This document shows positions 1 through 5,115 of a DNA stretch of 5,115 bases, in pieces. The stretch spans positions 1-5,115 of the forward strand of contig NZ_CP025128.1 in assembly GCF_002833405.1 (NCBI RefSeq). Direction: 5' to 3'. Origin of the DNA: Planococcus sp. MB-3u-03 (GTDB taxonomy: Bacteria; Bacillota; Bacilli; Bacillales_A; Planococcaceae). The notes under the pieces were generated by a model. That model was given only the letters and a program-made list of their open reading frames with translations. It did not search any database and was not told the origin of the DNA. Positions within the stretch are counted from its first letter, which is position 1. The number at the start of each line of letters is the position of its first letter. Position numbers and translations under genes: made by a program.

Positions 1-13
1 ACCAGAATATATT

Positions 14-18
14 GGAGG
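14..18 (+). promoter_or_regulatory. Ribosome binding site of the MocR-type regulator
   Basis: GGAGG lies seven bases before the ATG at 26 and decides in favour of that start over the out-of-frame ATG at 22. The promoter must lie upstream of the window. Confidence 0.85.
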
Positions 19-25
19 CATATGC

Positions 26-1420
26 ATGCTTGAAATTACCCTTGATTTCAAAAGTGAAAAAGAGAATCCTTTATACCTCCAATTAGCGTCTTTCTTAAAA
101 CAGGAGATGGGTGCAGGCAACATACCGGCTGGAGAAAAGCTGCCTTCTAAAAGAAACTTGGCGATTCATCTAGGAGTGAGTGTAAACACGATCCAAGCTG
201 CCTTCAACCAATTAGTGGCAGAAGGCTATGTCCGAAGTGAACAGCGGAAAGGCTTTTACGTACAGGAGGTAGAAGAGCTGATTGGCGATTCTGTGCCTTC
301 TTCTCAAACCGCTAAGAAAGAGAAGAACCTACAATACAAAATTGATTTCAATTCCGGCCACGTAGACTTGCAGCAGTTCCCTTATTCAGTCTGGCGAAAA
401 TTGTCGGTGAAGAGTCTTTATTTGGACGGAAGTGAACTTTTTTACAACGGAAATCCCCAAGGGGAGCCGTGTCTCCGGGAACAAATCGCCCAGTATCTGT
501 TCCAATCAAGAGGGGTTCGGTGTTCTGCAGATCAAATTCTGCTCGGAGCCGGTACGCAAGTGCTGACTGGCTTGTTGTGTATGGTCATCGGAAGAGAGAA
601 GACATATGCGCTGGAGTCTCCAGGGTTCCACCGGACTAGGGTCGCTTTACAAGATCAAGGCGTTGATGTCGAGTTGATTCCGGTTGAAGAAGAGGGCCTA
701 TCAGTGAAAGAGTTGGCGAGCAGTAAAGCCGAAGTAGTCTTTGTCACACCGTCCCATCAATTTCCTTATGGCATGGTTATGCCGATTTCTCGCCGGATGG
801 AATTGTTAAACTGGGCTGGAGAACAACATAACTATATTGTCGAAGATGATTACGACAGTGAATATCGCTACAAAGGAAAACCGATTCCATCGCTGCACGG
901 GCTTGATTCCAATGGCCGTGTCATTTACATGGGCACGTTCTCGAAATCGTTGATCCCCTCGATTCGAATCAGCTACCTTGTTTTGCCGTCAAGCTTACTT
1001 GAGAAATACCGCACGAATTTTTCCTTGTATAAGCAAACGGTATCCCGTCTTCATCAAGACACGCTGTTCCGCTTCATGAGCAACGGACATTGGGCCACAC
1101 ATTTGAATAAAATGCGGACCTTATACCGGAAAAAGCAGGCTCGGCTGCTGGCAGCAATACAGGAAGATTTGGGCGAATGCGTAACAATCATCGGCGAGAA
1201 GTCAGGGTTGCATATCATCCTGAACGTCCAGAATGGCATGTCCGAAAACGAGTTGATCGCAAGCGCCAGCCGGAACGGGGTGAAAGTCTATCCGACTTCG
1301 GTGTATTACGGAGGCGAAAGGGAAAGAACGGAACCGGAAGTGCTGCTGGGTTTTGGCGGGTTATCCGAACTTGAAATCGAAGAGGGAATTCGGCTGCTAA
1401 AAGAAAGCTGGGGACTTTAA
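26..1420 (+). CDS. MocR/GabR-family transcriptional regulator (GntR winged helix fused to PLP-dependent aminotransferase domain)
   Basis: This is a cytoplasmic DNA-binding regulator of 464 residues, the usual full length for the MocR/GabR family. Residues 15-79 form a GntR-type winged helix: PLYLQL, then GEKLPSKRNLA, LGVS.NT and L..EGYV, ending in a GFYV wing. A linker of about 25 residues leads to a class I aminotransferase fold from about 105 to 464. The fold shows FPYSVWRKL (118-126), NPQGEPCLREQIA, TPSHQFPYG (241-249), EDDYDSEYRY (273-282, with the Asp and Tyr expected to contact PLP) and GTFSKSLIPSIR, where Lys307 should form the PLP Schiff base and Arg314 is the conserved Arg. Family members sense an amine or amino acid through PLP and usually control a neighbouring, often divergent, metabolic gene. 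That gene would lie before base 1, so the effector (GABA, vitamin B6 or other) cannot be assigned. The ATG at 26 is supported by GGAGG at 14-18, seven bases upstream. An out-of-frame ATG at 22 stops after three codons. The family call is secure; the target is unknown. Confidence 0.96.
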   Translation: MLEITLDFKSEKENPLYLQLASFLKQEMGAGNIPAGEKLPSKRNLAIHLGVSVNTIQAAFNQLVAEGYVRSEQRKGFYVQEVEELIGDSVPSSQTAKKEKNLQYKIDFNSGHVDLQQFPYSVWRKLSVKSLYLDGSELFYNGNPQGEPCLREQIAQYLFQSRGVRCSADQILLGAGTQVLTGLLCMVIGREKTYALESPGFHRTRVALQDQGVDVELIPVEEEGLSVKELASSKAEVVFVTPSHQFPYGMVMPISRRMELLNWAGEQHNYIVEDDYDSEYRYKGKPIPSLHGLDSNGRVIYMGTFSKSLIPSIRISYLVLPSSLLEKYRTNFSLYKQTVSRLHQDTLFRFMSNGHWATHLNKMRTLYRKKQARLLAAIQEDLGECVTIIGEKSGLHIILNVQNGMSENELIASASRNGVKVYPTSVYYGGERERTEPEVLLGFGGLSELEIEEGIRLLKESWGL

Positions 1421-1445
1421 TTTAAGTATTGATAACGTCAACACT

Positions 1446-1479
1446 TATCCAGTTTACATATGACCCCTTATCGGAAGTG
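1446..1479 (+). repeat. Degenerate intergenic repeat, copy R1 (TATCCA-GTTTACATA-TG..C...TTATCGG.AG)
   Basis: TATCCA, GTTTACATA, TG and TTATCGG occur here in the same order and orientation as at 2613-2648, with gaps of three bases and one base between the blocks. AGAGGTTG follows at 1493-1500, and the same octamer follows the other copy at 2672-2679. A hairpin comes after both. The two copies bracket the SUKH gene. The similarity is seen directly; its meaning (recombination site, end of a small insertion, or common intergenic repeat) is inference. Confidence 0.5.
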
Positions 1480-1526
1480 GAGAAGCTAAACTAGAGGTTG
1501 TCCTTTTGCGGTATTGAAGAATATTT

Positions 1527-1562
1527 AAAAAAGACTTCCTCTGTTTAGAAGAAGTCTTTTTT
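1527..1562 (+). terminator. Rho-independent terminator after the MocR-type gene, probably bidirectional
   Basis: AAAAAAGACTTC (1527-1538) pairs perfectly with GAAGTCTTTTTT (1551-1562). After one C-A mismatch the stem continues with TCT/AGA and closes on a GTTT tetraloop (1543-1546). A run of T follows on the plus strand and a run of A precedes it, so the same hairpin would also work on the minus strand. It lies 106 bases after the regulator's stop. It can also stop transcripts of the convergent SUKH gene, which ends at 1694. Confidence 0.9.
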
Positions 1563-1654
1563 TAGTGTAGTATTCATTTAATCTCCTACTACTTAGCAAA
1601 TTTACCGGACATTCTCCTACAAGCACTGAGAATCCTTGAGAGAAGGAGTACACA

Positions 1655-1738
1655 TTGGAAATAGGATACCTTTTTCTCAAAAGTGTTTATACTTTATACT
1701 TTATACTTTATTCTTTTTCTTATTTCCCTGGCTTCTGA
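1655..1738 (+). CDS. Possible small hydrophobic peptide or truncated gene start (27 aa)
   Basis: A very good ribosome binding site (AGAAGGAG, 1641-1648) sits six bases before a TTG codon at 1655. This opens a reading frame of 27 residues, with TGA at 1736-1738. The peptide would be rich in Leu, Phe and Tyr and could form one membrane segment; it begins MEIGYLFLK. Its second half overlaps the 3' end of the minus-strand SUKH gene and is read from the heptamer repeat there. No clear promoter was found. It may be a real small peptide, the remaining start of a gene cut off by the SUKH insertion, or chance. I do not recognise it. Confidence 0.2.
   Translation: MEIGYLFLKSVYTLYFILYSFSYFPGF
1687..1714. 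repeat. Short tandem heptamer repeat (TTATACT x3 plus TTATTCT)
   Basis: Three perfect copies of TTATACT (1687-1707) are followed by one variant copy, TTATTCT (1708-1714). The repeat covers the stop codon of the minus-strand SUKH gene and encodes its last residues (RIKYKV). The first copy lies beyond the stop. Gaining a unit would therefore leave the protein unchanged, which argues against phase variation. Confidence 0.85.
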
Positions 1739-2494
1739 GCTTATGCTTTCGTTCTTGTCTGCGATTAATTTCTCGATTATTTCTTCAAGTAAAAAATGTA
1801 AGTTTTTATCCGACTCAATAATGTAAATTTCAAGATTGTTATTTAAGATATTAGTAACAGTTTCCCTAATTAGTACCTCTGAATGAGTAGCGCATTTCAA
1901 GAGCTGTTCGAAATACCATTTATGGTTTTCTGGATATTGAAGATTTAATAAAGTCTCTTCGATTAATAGAATATCATTTCCCGAAAAGATAGTTTCAGCT
2001 GCTTCTTCAGAAGTGCCCCAATCTTCGTCGTCTTCGTCATTTTCGAAAAACACTTCTTCTTTTGAAAGGTTATTTAAGAAATTATCAAATGTATGGGCTA
2101 CTTCAATAATTTCTTCAGTTTCTGGTTCCAAATAAATCACCGAAGGGTTTACTGAATCCTTTCTGTAATCAAGAGCAAAAAAGCTATTCCCATCTCCGCT
2201 GAAAATAAGAATATTTTTCGGAAGATCCCATTCATTAATGAGATAATCTGAATCTAAAATACCACCTTGACCACAACCATATATGTGATTAATCTCAATG
2301 TACGCATTGGTTTCAAGATGACTTTTCTTCTTCACTGAATTGTACTGTATAGCACCGCCATTTTGTTCTAAAAGAATCTCTTTATAAGAAGCTGGCAATT
2401 CCATATCTAGTTGTTTTTCTGTTTTTTCAATCTCTACTTCTGAAGTTTTTGGTAACTTATAATCATCCTCGACTTCCTTAGCCCATATGTGCAT
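1694..2494 (-). CDS. SMI1/KNR4 (SUKH) family protein with helical C-terminal extension
   Basis: This is a soluble protein of 266 residues. Residues 1 to about 145 match the SUKH fold: an N-terminal helix (EVEIEKTEKQLD), the signature LPASYKEILLEQNGG (33-47), a Gly-rich segment with CGQGGI (74-79), NILIFSGDGNSFFALDYR (94-111), and a closing helix around HTFDNFLNNL. An acidic linker (ENDEDDEDW, 151-159) then leads to about 105 mostly helical residues that I do not recognise. Single-domain members are about 150 residues, so this one is long. SUKH proteins often act as immunity proteins against secreted or contact-dependent toxins, but no toxin gene is in view, so this is an orphan and its role is unproven. 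Codons are AT-richer than in the flanking genes, which suggests transfer. The ATG at 2494 is chosen because AAGGAGGT at 2501-2508 is well spaced from it. The in-frame TTG three bases upstream is too close to that site. Confidence 0.88.
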   Translation of the reverse strand: MHIWAKEVEDDYKLPKTSEVEIEKTEKQLDMELPASYKEILLEQNGGAIQYNSVKKKSHLETNAYIEINHIYGCGQGGILDSDYLINEWDLPKNILIFSGDGNSFFALDYRKDSVNPSVIYLEPETEEIIEVAHTFDNFLNNLSKEEVFFENDEDDEDWGTSEEAAETIFSGNDILLIEETLLNLQYPENHKWYFEQLLKCATHSEVLIRETVTNILNNNLEIYIIESDKNLHFLLEEIIEKLIADKNESISSEAREIRKRIKYKV

Positions 2495-2500
2495 CAAGTA

Positions 2501-2508
2501 ACCTCCTT
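2501..2508 (-). promoter_or_regulatory. Ribosome binding site of the SUKH gene
   Basis: Read on the minus strand this is AAGGAGGT, six bases before the ATG at 2494. It selects that start over the TTG at 2497, which would leave a spacing of only three bases. Confidence 0.85.
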
Positions 2509-2530
2509 AGATTCTATTGAATAGTCTTGT

Positions 2531-2560
2531 TTAATATTGTTACTAACCATAATAAAACAA
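2531..2560 (-). promoter_or_regulatory. Candidate sigma-A promoter of the SUKH gene
   Basis: On the minus strand TTGTTT (2555-2560) and TATTAA (2531-2536) are separated by 18 bases, about 35 bases upstream of the start codon. Both boxes are imperfect matches to TTGACA and TATAAT, and the region is AT-rich, so a chance match is possible. Confidence 0.35.
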
Positions 2561-2570
2561 AATGATTGAA

Positions 2571-2584
2571 AATATCCGTTTCAC
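2571..2584 (+). repeat. Exact 14-base repeat, first copy (AATATCCGTTTCAC)
   Basis: The same 14 bases recur in the same orientation at 4052-4065, just after the transporter gene. Both copies are followed after a short gap by TAGG. The start (AATATCC...GTTT) also resembles the R2 repeat only 40 bases further on, so it may be a more degenerate member of the same family. Confidence 0.6.
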
Positions 2585-2610
2585 CAAAAATAGGAAGTTA
2601 AAAAATTTTT

Positions 2611-2650
2611 AATATCCATACGTTTACATAATGCCGGATTATCGGTAGCT
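2611..2650 (+). repeat. Degenerate intergenic repeat, copy R2, with internal ATAAT/ATTAT inverted repeat
   Basis: AATATCC is followed by GTTTACATAATG (2622-2633) and TTATCGGTAGC (2639-2649), matching the blocks of R1 in order and orientation. The centre is a small inverted repeat: ATAAT (2628-2632), GCCGG, ATTAT (2638-2642), which would suit a recombinase or dimeric DNA-binding protein. It lies on the far side of the SUKH gene from R1, and an orphan hairpin follows immediately. The function is unknown. Confidence 0.5.
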
Positions 2651-2660
2651 ACATTAATAG

Positions 2661-2703
2661 AAAGGGAAAGAAGAGGTTGCTAACTGCATTCTTCTTTCCC
2701 TTT
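2661..2703. terminator. Strong orphan hairpin, terminator-like on either strand
   Basis: AAAGGGAAAGAAGA (2661-2674) pairs perfectly with TCTTCTTTCCCTTT (2690-2703), a 14-bp stem around a 15-base loop. T-rich sequence follows on the plus strand (TTTATTTTG), with a shorter TTTCTATT on the minus strand. It lies between two genes transcribed away from each other, so no visible gene ends here. It may be left from a lost gene or may insulate the two promoters. It is less canonical than the hairpin at 1527-1562 because of its larger loop and interrupted T tract. Confidence 0.6.
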
Positions 2704-3084
2704 ATTTTGAGAATTTGTCTTTTATGAATGATGTGAAACAGCTAATTTAGGATAGAAGAAACTGTGTTTACACTATTAGATCAGTTCGCTCTTGAGGAAT
2801 GACCTCTGCCACTGTGGAAAAGATCGACACGTTTTAGGGGTTGAGGTACGGGAAGGACAAGAGGGTCGGAATATAGTTTTGGTTGTAGAGAGGGCGTAAT
2901 AGAATTCTGCGTCATACCCTTTGTTATTGCTAGAATTTAATTGCCACCAATAGCTTTTCAGGGTTTTCTCCTCCGTTCGGATTCACAATCAAAATTAACA
3001 AAGCAATCGGATACCACTTCCGTTACCCTGATAGAGAAGAGTAAGTCGCGCACACTTTCTCTCTTTTATAGAAGGAGTGTCGTT
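2704..3084. other. Intergenic region before the transporter, no confident gene
   Basis: These 381 bases hold no gene I can support. A plus-strand frame is open from a stop at 2777 to TAA at 2897-2899. It would read ...LCHCGKDRHVLGVEVREGQ... and looks somewhat protein-like, but it has no ATG and no ribosome binding site, so it could be a gene remnant. The transporter's frame also stays open upstream to 2941, but the TTG there has no ribosome binding site. No convincing promoter or ArsR-type operator was found. A TAGAAT at 2931-2936 could be a -10 box, but the matching -35 position is poor. Confidence 0.5.
3073..3077 (+). promoter_or_regulatory. Ribosome binding site of the ACR3-like transporter
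   Basis: AGGAG within GAAGGAGTG lies seven bases before the ATG at 3085. It fixes the start there, rather than at the in-frame TTG at 2941, which would add 48 residues without a ribosome binding site and with no membrane-protein character. Confidence 0.85.
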
Positions 3085-4047
3085 ATGAACATATTAGAGA
3101 AATTTCAAACCGTCATTATTCTAAGCGCAGTTGGACTCGGCCTTTTATTTGGCCAGATCCACTTTTTTGAGCAATACGCCGAATCCTTCATCGTGCCATT
3201 TTTATTGCTGATGCTCTATGGATTATTTTTAACCATTCCATTGCAGTACCTGAAGGATGCTTTTGAAAATCGCAAGTTTTTCACTGTCAGTATGCTTATC
3301 AATTTTGTCTGGACACCTTTAGTGGCCTGGGGACTTGGGGCGATCTTCCTTGCAGATCATCCAGCCCTGTGGATTGGATTTATCATGCTGATGGTAACGC
3401 CTTGTACAGACTGGTACCTCATGTTCACTTCCATTGCCAAAGGGAATGTGCCCTTGTCCACGTCCGTTTTGCCGATTAATTTGATTCTGCAGGTCGTGCT
3501 GTTGCCGGTTTACCTATTCATTTTCGCTGGCACAATTGAGCCGATTCCATTGTCGACTATCGGCAAAAGCATTGTCCTCGTACTGGCTATTCCGTTTGCG
3601 CTAGCACATTTGACGCGTTATGCCTTGCGGAAGAGAAAAGCCTTCTTGAATGAGAAACTCGTCTCTTTTTTCGCTACCGCACAGATTTTCTTTTTATCTT
3701 TGGCGATTATGGCGATATTTGCTTCTCAAGGGAAGTACCTACTTAATAATCTTGAAATCATTTCCATCTTGCTGCTGCCTGTTTTATTGTTCTTTATTAT
3801 TAATTTTATTTTGGTGCAAACAGCAGGGAAAGCCCTGAAGTTTTCCTATGAAGATACGGTGAGCTTAAGCCTGACGACTATCGCACGTAATTCGCCTGTC
3901 TCACTGGCCATTGCAGTTGTCGCCTTTCCGGACCAGCCTCTAATCGCCTTGGCCTTGGTTATCGGCCCGTTGATCGAATTGCCCATTCTAGCACTCGTTT
4001 CCCAGTTGTTGCTTTCTCTAAGGAGAGCAAGTATAGGAGAAAGCTAA
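3085..4047 (+). CDS. ACR3-like arsenite/bile acid superfamily membrane transporter
   Basis: This is an integral membrane protein of 320 residues with about ten hydrophobic segments (roughly 8-26, 33-53, 64-90, 96-117, 124-148, 160-177, 193-214, 223-247, 265-281, 285-312). That is the fold and length of the BART superfamily, which includes ACR3 arsenite exporters and bile acid:sodium symporters. TPCTDWYLMFTSIAKGN (105-121) places Cys107 where ACR3 proteins carry the Cys needed for arsenite transport. IGPLIELP (293-300) places Glu298 at the conserved Glu of the last helix, matching GPLVEVP in classical ACR3. NSPVSLAIAVVAF (269-281) is the other conserved crossover segment. The likely role is export of arsenite, possibly antimonite, driven by the proton gradient. 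The TPCTDW form differs from the RCIAMV of typical ACR3, so this is a divergent branch and the substrate is uncertain. No arsR or arsC lies beside it. No U-tract terminator follows before the convergent ZIP gene 45 bases away. Confidence 0.85.
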   Translation: MNILEKFQTVIILSAVGLGLLFGQIHFFEQYAESFIVPFLLLMLYGLFLTIPLQYLKDAFENRKFFTVSMLINFVWTPLVAWGLGAIFLADHPALWIGFIMLMVTPCTDWYLMFTSIAKGNVPLSTSVLPINLILQVVLLPVYLFIFAGTIEPIPLSTIGKSIVLVLAIPFALAHLTRYALRKRKAFLNEKLVSFFATAQIFFLSLAIMAIFASQGKYLLNNLEIISILLLPVLLFFIINFILVQTAGKALKFSYEDTVSLSLTTIARNSPVSLAIAVVAFPDQPLIALALVIGPLIELPILALVSQLLLSLRRASIGES

Positions 4048-4051
4048 ATAT

Positions 4052-4065
4052 AATATCCGTTTCAC
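4052..4065 (+). repeat. Exact 14-base repeat, second copy (AATATCCGTTTCAC)
   Basis: This is identical to 2571-2584. It lies in the 45-base gap between two convergent genes, four bases after the transporter's stop codon. The sequence beyond it (CC, TCGG, AGCT.AC) can be aligned loosely with R2, suggesting one family, but that extension is weak. Confidence 0.6.
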
Positions 4066-4092
4066 AGGCCTAGGTTCGGAGCTTACTTGAAA

Positions 4093-4908
4093 TTAGCCGA
4101 GGGCGACATCAAGAATCATCATGATTGTAAACCCAACCATTAAACTCATCGAAGCCAAGTCTGAATTCCCTTTTTCTTGGGAACTTGGAATTACTTCTTC
4201 AACGACTACAAAAATCATTGCACCTGCTGCAAAGCTCAATGCATAAGGCAGTAAGGGTTCTATAAACACCACTGCCAGCGCACCGATGATGGCGGCGACC
4301 GGTTCAACCATCCCAGAGAATTGACCGTAAAGAAAGCTTTTTCGCCGCGAAAATCCATCGCGTCGAAGAGGCATGGAGACAGCTAGGCCTTCCGGGAAGT
4401 TCTGGATACCGATGCCGATTGCCAAAGCAATTGCACCTGCTAGAGAGGCCGACGGAAATCCAGCAGCCACAGCTCCGAATGCCACGCCGATTGCTAGCCC
4501 TTCGGGAATGTTGTGTAGTGTAATGGCGAAAACAAGCAAAGAGCTCTTCTTTCTTTTAGCTGAGTGGAATCCCTCAGACTTTTCTAAGGATGCATTTGGA
4601 TGAAGGTGAGGGAGGATTTTATCTACTGACCATAAAAATATGCCGCCCAGTAAAAAGCCGATGGCCGCAGGCATCCAAGCTGGTAAAGAGCCACCTTCTC
4701 CCATATCAATGGCAGGAGCAAGAAGCGACCAATAACTTGCTGCAATCATTACCCCTCCAGCAAATCCAAGCATACTATCCAGGAAACGTTGATTGACGCC
4801 TTTTGTAGTAAATACTAACGCTGCGCCCAGTGCCGTCATGCCCCATGTGAATAATGTACCAATAAATGCTTGAACAACTGGATCTAGACCTTTAAACAAC
4901 TCCATCAT
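4093..4908 (-). CDS. ZIP-family divalent metal transporter, GufA-like
   Basis: This is an inner-membrane protein of 271 residues with about eight hydrophobic segments, the usual size for bacterial ZIP proteins of the GufA/BbZIP type, which carry zinc and related divalent metals into the cytoplasm. The two metal-binding helices are clear: [15 protein letters not shown] (131-145) and [14 protein letters not shown] (167-180). Candidate ligands are His132, Asn133, Glu136, Gln169, Glu173 and, in SGMVEP (198-203), Glu202. Asn170 falls where the structurally studied BbZIP has Asp. The loop before the first metal helix contains His101, His103 and His115 and several Lys residues and is probably cytoplasmic. 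A further EE pair (237-238) lies near the last helices. The first ATG (4908) is preferred over the second (4905) because AGGAGG at 4918-4923 is nine bases from it. The gene converges on the ACR3-like gene. No clear Zur or MntR operator was seen upstream. Confidence 0.94.
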   Translation of the reverse strand: MMELFKGLDPVVQAFIGTLFTWGMTALGAALVFTTKGVNQRFLDSMLGFAGGVMIAASYWSLLAPAIDMGEGGSLPAWMPAAIGFLLGGIFLWSVDKILPHLHPNASLEKSEGFHSAKRKKSSLLVFAITLHNIPEGLAIGVAFGAVAAGFPSASLAGAIALAIGIGIQNFPEGLAVSMPLRRDGFSRRKSFLYGQFSGMVEPVAAIIGALAVVFIEPLLPYALSFAAGAMIFVVVEEVIPSSQEKGNSDLASMSLMVGFTIMMILDVALG

Positions 4909-4917
4909 ATCAATTTT

Positions 4918-4923
4918 CCTCCT
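4918..4923 (-). promoter_or_regulatory. Ribosome binding site of the ZIP transporter
   Basis: Read on the minus strand this is a perfect AGGAGG nine bases before the ATG at 4908. The alternative ATG at 4905 would be twelve bases away. Confidence 0.85.
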
Positions 4924-5003
4924 ATGAAAAATGTATTTCGAAAAACTTGATGCTATGTTTTGTTTCGAGCAAAAAAAGGTGGGTTCAGTTAATTAAATGC
5001 AAT
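4924..5003 (-). promoter_or_regulatory. Upstream region of the ZIP gene, no confident promoter
   Basis: The stretch between the T tract and the ribosome binding site is AT-rich and should hold the ZIP promoter if the hairpin is only a terminator. TTGCAT (minus strand, 5003-4998) and TTGCTC (from about 4971) are possible -35 boxes, but neither has a good -10 box at 16-18 bases. No Zur-type or MntR-type inverted repeat was recognised. Confidence 0.3.
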
Positions 5004-5043
5004 AAAAAAAGCTGAGTAAAGCTCACTTCTTCATGAGCTTTAC
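5004..5043 (-). terminator. Terminator with two mutually exclusive hairpins upstream of the ZIP gene
   Basis: On the minus strand GTAAAGCTCA (5043-5034) pairs with TGAGCTTTAC (5025-5016), a perfect 10-bp stem with an 8-base loop. Its 3' arm can instead form AAGTGAG (5028-5022) with CTCA-CTT (5016-5009, one bulged G), which runs directly into seven T (5010-5004). The second form is a typical rho-independent terminator and the first could act as an anti-terminator. It is most simply the end of a minus-strand gene lying beyond 5115. It is also about 95 bases before the ZIP start, so it could be a regulated leader. Confidence 0.65.
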
Positions 5044-5115
5044 ATATCATCTTCTTTTGAAAACCTGTATGGTAACTTGATTTATAAAGCAGCGAGTTAT
5101 TTGGTGATATAGTCA

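Noticed and set aside
1054..1374. Open frames inside the regulator gene on both strands
   Set aside because: They overlap the conserved aminotransferase domain and have no protein-like features of their own.
1567..1592. Inverted repeat GTAGTA/TACTAC after the first terminator
   Set aside because: It has only six base pairs with a 14-base loop and no T tract on either side, so chance is likely.
1687..1714. Heptamer repeat as a phase-variation switch for the SUKH gene
   Set aside because: The stop codon lies inside the repeat and one unit lies beyond it, so gain of units does not alter the protein. Only the extreme C-terminus is involved.
3041..3062. AGAGAA...TTCTCT inverted repeat before the transporter as an operator
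   Set aside because: Only the outer six bases match, the interior does not pair, and it does not resemble a known ArsR site.
2941..3084. N-terminal extension of the transporter from a TTG at 2941
   Set aside because: There is no ribosome binding site at 2941, the extra 48 residues have no membrane or signal character, and a strong site precedes the ATG at 3085.
4373..4796. Open frames on the plus strand within the ZIP gene
   Set aside because: They are antisense shadows of a clear ZIP coding region and have no recognisable protein features.
1..5115. CRISPR array, tRNA, rRNA, transposase or integrase
   Set aside because: No regularly spaced repeats, no tRNA-like cloverleaf and no recombinase motifs were seen on either strand.

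Overview
The window looks like an ordinary chromosomal stretch of a low-to-mid GC Firmicute, probably order Bacillales and perhaps a Planococcaceae-type organism. That placement is inferred from strong AGGAGG-type ribosome binding sites, A/T-flanked hairpin terminators and the gene families present. It cannot be fixed more closely by eye.

Layout. (1) 26-1420, plus strand: a complete MocR/GabR-type regulator, a GntR winged helix fused to a class I aminotransferase fold. It is followed by a strong terminator at 1527-1562. (2) 1694-2494, minus strand: a visibly AT-richer SMI1/KNR4 (SUKH) protein with a helical C-terminal extension and no toxin partner in view. (3) 2495-3084: a long divergent intergenic region. 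It holds a probable promoter for the SUKH gene, two related repeat motifs, a hairpin that terminates no visible gene, and a stretch of unexplained sequence. (4) 3085-4047, plus strand: an ACR3-like membrane transporter of the bile acid/arsenite superfamily. (5) 4093-4908, minus strand and convergent with the transporter: a GufA/ZIP-type divalent metal transporter. Its upstream region carries two mutually exclusive hairpins and a T tract, either the terminator of the next gene or a leader attenuator.

The four genes do not form an operon. All neighbouring pairs are convergent or divergent, so each is probably transcribed alone. Two are transporters connected with metals or metalloids; the other two have no visible functional link to them.

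The most unusual signal lies in the intergenic regions. A degenerate motif of the form TATCC..GTTTACATA..TTATCGG lies on both sides of the SUKH gene. A related 14-base exact repeat lies upstream of the SUKH gene and just after the transporter gene. The genes therefore look as if they sit between directly oriented short repeats. This may be a genome-wide intergenic repeat or a trace of cassette-like insertion. I see no integrase, transposase, CRISPR array, tRNA or rRNA, and no clear new defence system beyond the orphan SUKH (immunity-type) gene.
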